Shown here one piece after another: positions 1 through 7,078 of a stretch of DNA of 16,600 nucleotides. The notes beneath the pieces were generated by a model that saw only the letters and a list, made by a program, of their open reading frames with translations, was not told the DNA's origin and ran no database searches. Positions within the stretch are counted from its first letter, which is position 1, and the number at the start of each line of letters is the position of its first letter. The DNA is from Moraxellaceae bacterium (GTDB lineage Bacteria > Pseudomonadota > Gammaproteobacteria > Pseudomonadales > Ketobacteraceae): contig NVVG01000052.1 in NCBI GenBank assembly GCA_002402125.1, forward strand, positions 2,660 through 19,259, read 5' to 3'. The translations under genes and the position numbers were made by a program.

Positions 1-564
1 GTTGACGATTTTCATGCTAGATTTAGTGCATTATCCCGGAGATACCGTTACGTGATCTATAACAGTGCGGTAAAGCCTGGTCTTGCCAATAAATATGTAA
101 CTTGGGATTATCGGCCACTTGATGTTGAGCGGATGCAGCAAGCAGCCAATCATCTTATAGGAGCGTTTGATTTTAGTTCATTTAGGGCTGCTGGTTGCCA
201 GGCAAAAACAGCAACAAGAGAAATTCAATCGATTCACCTGTTTCGTAAAGGGGCTTTGGTTGTAATGGATATACAAGCCAATGCATTTCTTCAAAATATG
301 GTAAGAAATGTGGCAGGCGTGTTAATGGCCATTGGTTCTGGCAATAAACCCATTGAGTGGGCGTTAGAGGTGCTGGAGGCGAAAGACCGTACCAAAGGAG
401 GCAATACCGCGCATCCTTATGGGTTGTATTTTATGAAGGTTGAATATCCGGAACAGTTTAATATTCCTTATACCACCCCAGAAATCCCTTTTATGCCGCT
501 CTCGGATACCATTTATTTTCCACAAAAGCTGAACCAGCGGGTATTAGAACAGCAAAAATCATAA
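1..564 (+). CDS. truA: tRNA pseudouridine synthase A, 3' part
   Basis: TruA isomerises uridines to pseudouridine in the anticodon stem-loop (positions 38-40) of tRNAs. The frame is open from base 1, so the gene starts upstream. The first visible residues read VDDFHARFSALSRRYRYVIY, and the FHARFSA-x-SRRYRY block is typical of TruA just after its catalytic aspartate, which must lie outside the window. Further on, FxxFRAAGCQAKT and the NAFLQNMVRNVAGVLM block are characteristic of the C-terminal half of the fold. About 187 codons are present and the gene ends in TAA. A GTG at 52 is only an internal valine codon, not a start, because conserved sequence continues upstream of it. Placement just before trpF matches Pseudomonas-type gene order. 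Identification is secure; only the N-terminus is missing. Confidence 0.96.
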   Translation, partial: VDDFHARFSALSRRYRYVIYNSAVKPGLANKYVTWDYRPLDVERMQQAANHLIGAFDFSSFRAAGCQAKTATREIQSIHLFRKGALVVMDIQANAFLQNMVRNVAGVLMAIGSGNKPIEWALEVLEAKDRTKGGNTAHPYGLYFMKVEYPEQFNIPYTTPEIPFMPLSDTIYFPQKLNQRVLEQQKS

Positions 565-588
565 CCATGATAGGCGTCGTTGCTAGGT

Positions 589-614
589 GTTACTTCTGGG
601 CGTTACTTCTAGGC
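589..614 (+). repeat. 13-bp tandem duplication in truA-trpF gap
   Basis: GTTACTTCTGGGC (589-601) is followed immediately by GTTACTTCTAGGC (602-614), a head-to-tail repeat with a single mismatch. It lies in the 120-base gap between truA and trpF, about 24 bases upstream of the candidate -10 element at 638. It could be a replication-slippage duplication or a pair of binding sites; nothing here decides which. Confidence 0.8.
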
Positions 615-634
615 AAGACCCCTTGGCTTAGATC

Positions 635-643
635 TGGTAGAAT
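635..643 (+). promoter_or_regulatory. candidate extended -10 promoter of trpF operon
   Basis: TGG-TAGAAT has the TGn extension followed by a hexamer matching 5 of 6 bases of TATAAT. There is no recognisable -35 box 16-18 bases upstream, which extended -10 promoters tolerate. The predicted transcript start near 650 would give a leader of about 35 bases before the trpF start. The call rests on motif matching only. Confidence 0.4.
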
Positions 644-684
644 GTGGAGCTTGAATTTCGATTCCAATTTATAGGCTTACTCTG

Positions 685-1302
685 TTGTCTGTACGTACAA
701 AAATATGCGGTATTACCCGAGTTGAAGATGCATTAGCGGCGGCTGAGTTCGGGGCTGATGCTATTGGTTTGGTTTTCTATAAGAAAAGCCCACGCTACGT
801 GGCACCCGATGACGCTAAGAAAATTGTGGCTGCACTGCCGCCCTTTGTCACGGTTGTAGGGTTGTTTGTCGATGCTGACCCAGTAGATATTCGTCACGTG
901 CTCAGTCTGGTGCCTTTGGATCTGCTCCAATTTCATGGGGCGGAGCTAGAGTCAGATTGTGTTAAATATGAAAGGCCTTATATTAAAGCTGTTGCGATGA
1001 AACCTGGTGTAGAACTATCCAGTGTGATAGAGCAATATAGCCAAGCGCAGGGGATTCTACTTGATACTTATGACCCAACACTGCCGGGTGGGACAGGCAA
1101 AGCGTTTGACTGGAGCTTTGTTCCGCAAAACCTCACTAAACCCATCATACTTGCAGGTGGATTAACACCGGATAATATTCAAGATGCTGTGCGTGCAACC
1201 CTGCCATGGGCCGTTGATGTGAGTGGCGGCGTAGAAGAATCTAAAGGCAAGAAAGATCATCGTTTAATTAAATCGTTTATTGAAGGAGTTCACCGTGTCT
1301 GA
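685..1302 (+). CDS. trpF: phosphoribosylanthranilate isomerase
   Basis: TrpF carries out the Amadori rearrangement of N-(5'-phosphoribosyl)anthranilate to CdRP in cytoplasmic tryptophan synthesis. The 205-residue product is a single-domain TIM barrel of normal length. Cys8 in KICGIT is the expected general base and Asp127 in LLDTYD the general acid. The phosphate-binding [10 protein letters not shown] (156-165) and VDVSGGVE (177-184) loops are present. The start is taken as TTG because the conserved R-x-KICGITR begins only three codons later and no ATG or GTG is available; the ribosome site is weak (AGG at 673-675). The end overlaps the start of trpB by 8 bases, indicating translational coupling. 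Many family members have SSGVE where this one has SGGVE, a minor variant. Confidence 0.96.
   Translation: MSVRTKICGITRVEDALAAAEFGADAIGLVFYKKSPRYVAPDDAKKIVAALPPFVTVVGLFVDADPVDIRHVLSLVPLDLLQFHGAELESDCVKYERPYIKAVAMKPGVELSSVIEQYSQAQGILLDTYDPTLPGGTGKAFDWSFVPQNLTKPIILAGGLTPDNIQDAVRATLPWAVDVSGGVEESKGKKDHRLIKSFIEGVHRV
1283..1288 (+). promoter_or_regulatory. ribosome binding site setting the trpB start
   Basis: AAGGAG lies 6 bases before the GTG at 1295, inside the end of trpF. This makes GTG 1295 the likely trpB start rather than an in-frame TTG at 1280, which has no such site. Confidence 0.75.
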
Positions 1303-2515
1303 GACACAGCAGAAAGAGTATTTAGATACCCCAGATGAGTTTGGTAACTTCGGTCCATATGGCGGACGGTTTGTTTCCGAAACCCTGATGGCTGCACTAG
1401 AGGACCTTGAAGCCCTTTATGATAGGCTTTCTAAAGACCCAGAATTCATCGCGGAATTTGACCGTGATCTGGCTCATTATGTGGGGCGTCCTTCACCACT
1501 ATACTTTGCAGAACGTTGGACCAATAAAATCGGTGGGGCCAAGATTTACCTAAAGCGTGAAGACCTCAACCACACCGGCGCACACAAGGTTAATAATACT
1601 ATCGGTCAGGCATTGTTGGCCAAACATACCGGTAAAACACGTATTATTGCAGAAACTGGGGCCGGCCAGCATGGTGTTGCTACCGCGACGGTGGCTGCTA
1701 GGTTAGGAATGGAATGTGAAGTGTTTATGGGCGAGGAAGATATTCGGCGCCAGGCACTGAATGTTTACCGCATGCGTTTACTAGGAGCAAAAGTAAATGC
1801 AGTTTCCTCCGGTACCAAAACATTAAAAGATGCTATGAACGAGGCGATGCGCGACTGGGTAACCAATGTCGATAATACGTTCTATATCATCGGCACGGTC
1901 GCGGGCCCTCACCCTTACCCTAAGCTTGTGAGAGACTTTCAATGTGTTATTGGACGTGAAGCCAAGCGACAGTGTCAGGAGCAAACTGGGCGCCTACCGG
2001 ACGCACTTGTAGCCTGTGTTGGTGGTGGTTCAAATGCTATTGGGTTGTTTCACCCCTTTTTGAGTGACGAATCGGTTGAGATGTACGGTGTCGAAGCGGC
2101 GGGACATGGGATAGAGTCTGGCCAACATGCGGCACCGTTATGTGCTGGCAAACCTGGCGTCTTGCATGGTAATCGTACCTATTTGATGGAAGATGAGAAC
2201 GGTCAAATTATCCCGACTCATTCTGTATCGGCGGGTTTAGACTACCCCGGTGTAGGCCCTGAGCACTCGTGGTTAAAAGATTGTGGTAGAGCCAATTATG
2301 TGGCGATTAATGACGAAGAGGCGCTAGATGCGTTTCGAGAGTTGACCCTGGTGGAGGGGATAATACCTGCGTTAGAGTCTAGTCATGCCCTTGCTTATGC
2401 GTCCAAACTGGCGAAAACAATGGATAAAGACAAAATTATTATTGTTAATCTATCTGGGCGTGGTGATAAAGATATTCACACCGTAGCGGCGATAGATGGC
2501 ATCTCTATAGATTAA
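1295..2515 (+). CDS. trpB: tryptophan synthase beta chain
   Basis: TrpB condenses indole with serine using PLP and works as the core of the alpha2-beta2 tryptophan synthase with TrpA. The protein has 406 residues, normal for the family. FGPYGGRFV stands near the N-terminus, and the PLP lysine is Lys98 in [18 protein letters not shown] follows, and the PLP-phosphate loop GGGSN is at 243-247. Late residues include the conserved [14 protein letters not shown] and SGRGDKD blocks. The GTG start is chosen for its AAGGAG site; a TTG at 1280 would add five poorly conserved residues. The start overlaps the trpF stop (GTGTCTGA), and trpA follows after a 12-base gap, so the three genes are very probably one operon. 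Confidence 0.98.
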   Translation: MSETQQKEYLDTPDEFGNFGPYGGRFVSETLMAALEDLEALYDRLSKDPEFIAEFDRDLAHYVGRPSPLYFAERWTNKIGGAKIYLKREDLNHTGAHKVNNTIGQALLAKHTGKTRIIAETGAGQHGVATATVAARLGMECEVFMGEEDIRRQALNVYRMRLLGAKVNAVSSGTKTLKDAMNEAMRDWVTNVDNTFYIIGTVAGPHPYPKLVRDFQCVIGREAKRQCQEQTGRLPDALVACVGGGSNAIGLFHPFLSDESVEMYGVEAAGHGIESGQHAAPLCAGKPGVLHGNRTYLMEDENGQIIPTHSVSAGLDYPGVGPEHSWLKDCGRANYVAINDEEALDAFRELTLVEGIIPALESSHALAYASKLAKTMDKDKIIIVNLSGRGDKDIHTVAAIDGISID

Positions 2516-2527
2516 CAGGAGTAGGTG

Positions 2528-3337
2528 ATGAGCCGACTTAAGGCGTGTTTTGAGGCGTTGGCCTCTCAACAAAAAACAGCGTTAATACCCTTTGTCACCG
2601 CCGGTGACCCACATCCGGACCAAACGGTCGACATAATGCATGTTCTGGCGAAAAATGGTGCGGATGTCCTCGAGCTTGGGGTACCTTTTTCAGACCCCAT
2701 GGCTGATGGGCCGGTTATTCAGTTAGCTGACGAAAGAGCCTTGCTGCATAACACTAGTTTGACTGACGTGTTGGCGATGGTGAAACAATTCAGAGAGACA
2801 AATCAAGATACTCCGGTAGTCTTGATGGGGTATCTAAACCCAGTGGAAATCTATGGTTATCAACGGTTTGCGGTTGATGCTAGTGCTGCGGGGGTTGATG
2901 CGCTGCTGACTGTTGACCTGCCACCGGAGGCATCTACAGAGTTTGTTGCAGATCTAAAGGACAAGGGGATAGATTCGGTTTTTCTTATAGCACCGACGAC
3001 TACCGATGAGCGAATCAAGAAGATCGTTGCCGCGGGTAGTGGCTACATCTATTACGTATCGGTGAAGGGGGTTACGGGGTCTGCTAGTCTTGATGTAGGT
3101 GATGTAAAAGGTCGTCTTGAAACAATTAGAAATAGTACAGATTTGCCCATTGCCGTAGGGTTTGGTATCAAGGACAGTGAGACAGCAAAAGCGATAGCCA
3201 AAATAGCCGATGGTGTTGTTGTTGGAAGTGCTTTGGTTAATATCATTGCAGGTAACCAGCAAGATAAGGCGGCACTGTTAGATAAGGTTGGAGTATTCAC
3301 TCGTTCATTAAGTGATGCCGTCACTGAAGGCTGTTAA
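2528..3337 (+). CDS. trpA: tryptophan synthase alpha chain
   Basis: TrpA cleaves indole-3-glycerol phosphate to indole and glyceraldehyde-3-phosphate; the indole is channelled to TrpB. With the ATG at 2528 the protein is 269 residues and the catalytic pair falls at Glu49 ([13 protein letters not shown]) and Asp60 (MADGP), the same numbers as in the Salmonella enzyme, which supports this start. An AGGAG at 2517-2521 sits 6 bases upstream. A GTG at 2525 directly before is possible but less well spaced. The phosphate-binding loops around PIAVGFGI and VVVGSALV are intact. It follows trpB by 12 bases. No trpE, D or C lies within the window, so the earlier pathway genes are elsewhere. Confidence 0.97.
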   Translation: MSRLKACFEALASQQKTALIPFVTAGDPHPDQTVDIMHVLAKNGADVLELGVPFSDPMADGPVIQLADERALLHNTSLTDVLAMVKQFRETNQDTPVVLMGYLNPVEIYGYQRFAVDASAAGVDALLTVDLPPEASTEFVADLKDKGIDSVFLIAPTTTDERIKKIVAAGSGYIYYVSVKGVTGSASLDVGDVKGRLETIRNSTDLPIAVGFGIKDSETAKAIAKIADGVVVGSALVNIIAGNQQDKAALLDKVGVFTRSLSDAVTEGC

Positions 3338-3493
3338 TGTTCAATTTGAGCGTTTGGTTTTCAACCCTTTGTTTTTAAAGTGATTATTGTATTGGCGAAC
3401 GCTTGTACGTTACTACATACACTCAATTTACACCCAATTAAGCTCTTTTTTCGACTGAATTAAGGGTTTTTTGACAACGCGAATGGATAATTC
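3338..3493. other. trpA-accD gap, 156 bases, no confident promoter
   Basis: This is the longest gap in the window. It is T-rich and has no tRNA or small gene that I can see. There is no convincing rho-independent terminator after trpA: only a 4-bp GGTT/AACC stem precedes a T-rich run near 3356-3376. A TTGACA at 3471 would place its -10 inside accD. A pair of phased direct repeats at 3436-3475 is listed separately. Confidence 0.6.
3436..3475 (+). repeat. 22-bp-phased direct repeat upstream of accD
   Basis: AATTAAG at 3436-3442 and again at 3458-3464 are exactly 22 bases apart, about two helical turns. Each copy is followed by two or three bases, a T6 run and then a (C)GAC. The second copy ends 18 bases before the accD start codon. 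It could be a paired protein-binding site or a chance feature of T-rich DNA. Confidence 0.5.
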
Positions 3494-4366
3494 ATGAGTA
3501 ATAGTTGGTTAGAAAAAATATTACCAAGTGTAGGCAGAAATTCCGCAGCGAAGAAAGCCAATATTCCAGAGGGCCTATGGAAGCAGTGCGCAAAATGTGG
3601 CGCATTTCTTTATCGACCAGAACTGGAGAAAAACTTAGAAGTATGTCCGAAATGTGATCATCACCTCCGTATTGGTGCTCGCCGTAGGATTGATTTGTTT
3701 TTGGATGCAGATGGTCGCGAAGAAATCGCCGAAAATCTCAAGCCGGTTGATCGATTAGGTTTTAAAGACATTAAGAAATACAAAGATCGTATTACTGCTG
3801 CTCAAGCTGCAACTGGGGAAAACGACGCACTATTAGCCTTTAAGGGCACGATTCATCAGCTACCTGTTGTTACAGTCGCATTCGAGTTTAGGTTTTTGGG
3901 TGGTTCTATGGGTTCCGTTGTGGGAGAGAAATTTGTTCAAGCGGCTACTATCTGTCTTGAACAGAATATACCGCTCGTGTGCTTTTCTGCAAGTGGTGGT
4001 GCAAGGATGCAAGAGGCACTGTTTTCTCTGATGCAAATGGCCAAAACCAGTGCTGTTTTGGCGAAAATGCGCGAACAAGGTGTTCCCTATATTTCAGTAA
4101 TGACGGATCCAGTTTATGGTGGCGTTTCTGCAAGTCTCGCGATGCTTGGTGATCTAAACATCGCTGAGCCTAATGCCCTTATTGGTTTTGCGGGACCTCG
4201 TGTTATTGAGCAAACGGTTCGACAAAAGTTGCCAGAAGGATTTCAGCGGAGTGAGTTTTTGTTGGAGCATGGTGCGTTGGATATGATTGTTCATCGTAAA
4301 GATATGAAAGATAAAGTGTATAGCGTGCTTAATAAGCTGACTCGTCACTTGAACGTTGCTTTATAA
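3494..4366 (+). CDS. accD: acetyl-CoA carboxylase carboxyltransferase beta subunit
   Basis: AccD pairs with AccA to transfer the carboxyl group from biotin on AccB to acetyl-CoA, making malonyl-CoA for fatty acid synthesis. The 290-residue product carries the N-terminal zinc ribbon of bacterial AccD, with cysteines at 32, 35, 51 and 54 (CAKC...CPKC). The crotonase-like core follows, with [11 protein letters not shown] and [13 protein letters not shown], the glycine-rich loops that form the oxyanion holes. [18 protein letters not shown] is a further family signature. The ATG start has only a weak GGA at 3485-3487 as ribosome site, but the next residues ([11 protein letters not shown]) match the family N-terminus. 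Zinc-ribbon AccD proteins can bind RNA in E. coli; whether that holds here is unknown. It stands between trpA and folC, as expected in this lineage. Confidence 0.97.
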   Translation: MSNSWLEKILPSVGRNSAAKKANIPEGLWKQCAKCGAFLYRPELEKNLEVCPKCDHHLRIGARRRIDLFLDADGREEIAENLKPVDRLGFKDIKKYKDRITAAQAATGENDALLAFKGTIHQLPVVTVAFEFRFLGGSMGSVVGEKFVQAATICLEQNIPLVCFSASGGARMQEALFSLMQMAKTSAVLAKMREQGVPYISVMTDPVYGGVSASLAMLGDLNIAEPNALIGFAGPRVIEQTVRQKLPEGFQRSEFLLEHGALDMIVHRKDMKDKVYSVLNKLTRHLNVAL

Positions 4367-4434
4367 ATAGCTGATTTTAGAGCGCGTACTTTGTTGAAAA
4401 TGTTGCTTACAGAGTGACTTGATCGGGCCCATTC

Positions 4435-5784
4435 ATGCCAAGAACATTAAATGATTGGCTATCTCAGTTGGAATTATTACATCCAACTGAGATAGAATTG
4501 GGCCTTGATCGTATTTCATCCGTGTATCAGCGGCTTGCTGTCGCGGAAGTTCTTCCTACGGTGGTTGTTGTTGGTGGCACCAATGGCAAAGGCTCCACAG
4601 TAACCTTGATTGAAAAAATTGCTCTGGCCCACGGTCTTTCTGTTGGCGCGTACACGTCACCGCACCTTTTTCACTATAATGAACGCGTACGAATCAACGG
4701 TGTGCCGGTATCTGATGAGCTTCTAGTAGACGCTTTTGAGCGAGTAGAAGGTTGTCGAGGGGATGTTAGTCTCACTTATTTTGAGTTTGGCACCTTGGCT
4801 GCGTTAATTGTCTTTGCCGATGCCGGGCTCGACCTTGTTATTCTCGAAGTGGGGTTAGGGGGAAGGCTAGATGCGGTTAATATCGTCGAGTCTGACTTGA
4901 GCGTTGTGACGTCAATTGACATCGATCACACCGATTGGCTTGGTGATAATAGAGATATTATTGCTTACGAGAAAGCCGGAATTGCACGTCCGGGTAAACC
5001 GTTGATCTGTGGTGAACTCGATGTGCCTCGCACCTTAACCGATCATGTGCAGCGGGTTAATAGCATGGGTTATTACTATGGTGCTGACTTTGGTAGTGGT
5101 AAAGGTATAGATATCGGGCCAGACTCGGGTGACGAGTATTTCTATTTGGATGCGGTGGGGGAAAGCAGAGTTGTCCAGCAAACAAGCGTAGCCAGATTGC
5201 ATATTGCTAATGTGGCTTGCGCTATTCAAGCTTGTGCTCTTGTCGTGCCTGGTTTTTCTCCAGAGAAAGCCGAATTGATCGCTGCAAGTACCCAGGTAGC
5301 AGGCCGCCAGCAATGGTTATCATTAAACCATTCGGGTGTTAATAATGTTATTGTAGACGTAGGGCATAACCCCCATGCGGCACGCTCTCTTGCGCAGGAG
5401 CTTTCTCGAGTACTTATAGGGGATCCAGTGCAAGGTAGGCAATTTGATAATGTCTATTGTTTGATAGCGATGATGTCTGATAAGGATATCGCTAGCGTAG
5501 TTGATAGTTTGTCCCCCTGGGTAAACCATTGGCTGGTTTCGGGGTTGCCTGGGGTTGCTCGTGCAGAATCACCGGATACACTGAAACGGATTCTTTTTGA
5601 CAAGTCATTGCCTGTTTATGGTAGTTTTGTTCAGCCATCTGCTGCACTGGATAGTTTGGTAGATAATAAATTGCTGAATATCGGTCAAGATAGTACCAAT
5701 TTGCTTGTGGTCTTTGGGTCTTTCTATATGGCAGCAGCGGCTTTGGATTACTTTAGCGTGTCGGCAAATTATGCTAACGATTAA
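4435..5784 (+). CDS. folC: bifunctional folylpolyglutamate/dihydrofolate synthase
   Basis: FolC adds glutamate to dihydropteroate and then extends the gamma-glutamyl tail of folates, using ATP. It is a Mur-ligase-type enzyme of 449 residues, slightly longer than the usual 420-430. The P-loop GTNGKGST is at residues 48-55, followed by TSPHLFHYNERVRI (74-87), the folate-binding region. FEFGT, LEVGLGGRLDAVN, IDHTDWLG and EKAGIARPGKP are all present, and the C-terminal domain has VDVGHNPHA. The N-terminus (RTLNDWLSQLELLHPTEIELGLDR) matches gammaproteobacterial FolC, supporting ATG 4435 although no good ribosome site is visible. Codons 9-21 form a perfect 14-bp inverted repeat, described separately. 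The SPOR gene follows after 21 bases. Confidence 0.96.
   Translation: MPRTLNDWLSQLELLHPTEIELGLDRISSVYQRLAVAEVLPTVVVVGGTNGKGSTVTLIEKIALAHGLSVGAYTSPHLFHYNERVRINGVPVSDELLVDAFERVEGCRGDVSLTYFEFGTLAALIVFADAGLDLVILEVGLGGRLDAVNIVESDLSVVTSIDIDHTDWLGDNRDIIAYEKAGIARPGKPLICGELDVPRTLTDHVQRVNSMGYYYGADFGSGKGIDIGPDSGDEYFYLDAVGESRVVQQTSVARLHIANVACAIQACALVVPGFSPEKAELIAASTQVAGRQQWLSLNHSGVNNVIVDVGHNPHAARSLAQELSRVLIGDPVQGRQFDNVYCLIAMMSDKDIASVVDSLSPWVNHWLVSGLPGVARAESPDTLKRILFDKSLPVYGSFVQPSAALDSLVDNKLLNIGQDSTNLLVVFGSFYMAAAALDYFSVSANYAND
4459..4495 (+). repeat. perfect 14-bp inverted repeat inside folC
   Basis: CTATCTCAGTTGGA (4459-4472) and TCCAACTGAGATAG (4482-4495) are exact reverse complements separated by the 9-base loop ATTATTACA. 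The structure begins 24 bases after the folC start codon and lies wholly within conserved protein-coding codons. No T-run follows, so it is not a standard intrinsic terminator. Confidence 0.9.
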
Positions 5785-5805
5785 ATTGTCTTTTGGGAGT
5801 CAGAA

Positions 5806-6447
5806 GTGGAAGAAAGTTTAAAACAGCGCCTGGTGGGAGCTCTAGTTTTATTGCTGTTGGCAATCATATTTCTTCCCTTGATCCTGGATGGCAGGGATGA
5901 TAAACAGCCTGAGGCTGTTTATCGCGTGCCACCAGAACCCGTTATTCATATCACTCACAAAGGAAATGATGAGGTCGAGAAACGCTTAAAAGTGGCAAGG
6001 TCACAATTCATTGAAGATCGTAAAGTGAAGCCTTCGGTTGATGTTGCGGCTGATAAAGCCGTTAAATTGACCCAAGTTCCCTCTAAGCAGAAAAATCTTA
6101 GTTCGCAACAACAAGGCAGTATCGAGGCGACTAAAAAACTCTTTGTGGAAGAGCTCGCGGCGGTAAAAACTGTTCGAAAAAAGCCCATAAAAAGCAAGGT
6201 GGCTCTTGCTAACGCCTGGATCTTACAGGTGGCGGCATTTTCCAAGCAATCCAATGCATCAGCATTGCAGTCTAAGCTGCTTAAAAAGTCCTATATGGCT
6301 TATATTAAACAGACAGGCAGTGCTGAAAAGCCCTTATATCGGGTTTTTGTAGGGCCAGAGTTACGAAAAAATCGGGCGCTCATTATTCAGAAAGCAATAA
6401 AAAAGGAATTTAAATTGGCGGCGCTGATTAAATCCTATAACCCCTAA
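5806..6447 (+). CDS. DedD-like SPOR-domain inner-membrane protein
   Basis: The 213-residue product has a short cytoplasmic N-terminus (MEESLKQR), one membrane helix at about 9-27 (LVGALVLLLLAIIFLPLIL) and a basic, low-complexity periplasmic linker at about 30-130. A SPOR domain follows at about 136-211 (WILQVAAFSKQSNA...YRVFVGPEL). SPOR domains bind glycan strands stripped of stem peptides at division septa, so a septal role is likely, as for DedD of E. coli. The LKQRLVGALVLL...FLPLILDG opening is a DedD hallmark. The GTG start has GGGAG at 5795-5799, six bases upstream. Position between folC and cvpA is the classical dedD slot. The linker diverges from family members, as usual, so I leave the symbol empty; orthology to dedD is likely. 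Confidence 0.9.
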   Translation: MEESLKQRLVGALVLLLLAIIFLPLILDGRDDKQPEAVYRVPPEPVIHITHKGNDEVEKRLKVARSQFIEDRKVKPSVDVAADKAVKLTQVPSKQKNLSSQQQGSIEATKKLFVEELAAVKTVRKKPIKSKVALANAWILQVAAFSKQSNASALQSKLLKKSYMAYIKQTGSAEKPLYRVFVGPELRKNRALIIQKAIKKEFKLAALIKSYNP

Positions 6448-6449
6448 GG

Positions 6450-6476
6450 AAAGCGTAGGTTTTTCATACCCGCTTT
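6450..6476 (+). repeat. hairpin after SPOR gene, overlapping the cvpA promoter region
   Basis: AAAGCG (6450-6455) pairs with CGCTTT (6471-6476), and inside it GGT (6458-6460) pairs with ACC (6468-6470), leaving a two-base bulge and a 7-base loop. It starts three bases after the SPOR gene stop. The following GTTAG is a poor U-tract, so termination would be weak. The right arm merges into the TGT of the candidate extended -10 at 6476. Confidence 0.45.
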
Positions 6477-6484
6477 GTTAGAAT
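6476..6484 (+). promoter_or_regulatory. candidate extended -10 promoter of cvpA-purF
   Basis: TGT-TAGAAT has the same layout as the element before trpF (TGG-TAGAAT), and both are followed by G. A poor -35 candidate, TAGGTT at 6456-6461, is 17 bases upstream. No PurR-like box (ACGCAAACGTTTGCGT type) was found nearby. The call is motif-based only. Confidence 0.4.
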
Positions 6485-6517
6485 GCATATTCCTCGAGCT
6501 GCTATTTTACGTTTCTG

Positions 6518-7018
6518 ATGACTTTGATTGATTATATAATTCTAGGTGTTATAGGGCTTTCCGCGCTACTTAGCCTTAAAAAGGGATTTTCGAACGAAGC
6601 CGTTTCACTTGCTACGTGGGTAGCTGCCTATGTCATTGCTAAATTGTTTAGTTCGCCATTGGCAATGTTACTGACTGATTTTGTTGACCCTCCTTCGGCG
6701 CGACAACCGGCTGCCTTTGCAATATTGTTTATATTGACATTAATTATTGGCGCATTAATAAAAGTGTTATTAAAAGAGGTGGTTAAAGCGAGCGGGCTTT
6801 CTACTACCGACCGGATTTTGGGTATGGTTTTTGGTGGTGCCCGCGGACTAGTTATTGTCGTTTTTTCTCTTTCTATGTTGTCTCGACTCACCGATGTACC
6901 TGCGGATCCTTGGTGGAACGAATCAACGGTTATTCCACATATTATGTTGGTTGAAGAATGGACTAACACTATGGGAACCGTTGCGTGGCAAAAAGTAATG
7001 GCAATCAGTGGTAGCTAG
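6518..7018 (+). CDS. cvpA: CvpA family inner-membrane protein
   Basis: CvpA was named for a requirement in colicin V export in E. coli, and its molecular role is still unclear; loss affects envelope and bile-salt tolerance in enterobacteria. The 166-residue product is nearly all membrane. Hydrophobic segments lie at about 3-20, 29-45, 64-83 and 103-121, giving four helices. The N-terminal LIDYIILGVIGLSALLSLKKGF and the GLSTTDRILGMVFGGARG loop are typical of the family, as is the late DPWWNES. The ATG has no visible ribosome site in TATTTTACGTTTCTG, so initiation may be weak or nearly leaderless from the candidate promoter. It is followed by purF after 60 bases, the same pairing as in E. coli and Pseudomonas. 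Confidence 0.94.
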   Translation: MTLIDYIILGVIGLSALLSLKKGFSNEAVSLATWVAAYVIAKLFSSPLAMLLTDFVDPPSARQPAAFAILFILTLIIGALIKVLLKEVVKASGLSTTDRILGMVFGGARGLVIVVFSLSMLSRLTDVPADPWWNESTVIPHIMLVEEWTNTMGTVAWQKVMAISGS

Positions 7019-7043
7019 CCTAGGCTAAACAAGTCAGGCTAGC
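7014..7043 (+). repeat. three-arm inverted repeat between cvpA and purF
   Basis: GCTAGCCT (7014-7021) can pair perfectly with AGGCTAGC (7036-7043) across a 14-base loop. The left arm also belongs to a perfect 12-base palindrome, TAGCCTAGGCTA (7016-7027). One segment therefore has two mutually exclusive partners. It overlaps the cvpA stop codon (7016-7018) and lies 36 bases before purF. No T-run follows. Confidence 0.7.
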
Positions 7044-7078
7044 ATTAATGTAGTTTTACGCGGAGATTGAGTAGATCC

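Noticed and set aside
733..936. Antisense open frames inside housekeeping genes (for example 733-936, 3052-3324, 5035-5313, 6628-6969, 14512-14787, 15773-16021)
   Set aside because: Each lies within a well-identified + strand gene, has no recognisable domain and no separate ribosome site; they are frame shadows.
3356..3376. Possible trpA terminator (GGTT-TTC-AACC then T-rich run)
   Set aside because: The stem is only four base pairs and the T run is interrupted; too weak to call.
3349..3403. Inverted AGCGTT/AACGCT in the trpA-accD gap
   Set aside because: Six base pairs across a 43-base loop is expected by chance.
3471..3476. Perfect TTGACA just before accD
   Set aside because: A matching -10 would fall at or after the accD start codon, and no TATAAT-like sequence is there; it could only drive transcripts lacking the start.
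7019..7078. PurR operator before purF
   Set aside because: No sequence resembling ACGCAAACGTTTGCGT was found in this gap or before cvpA.
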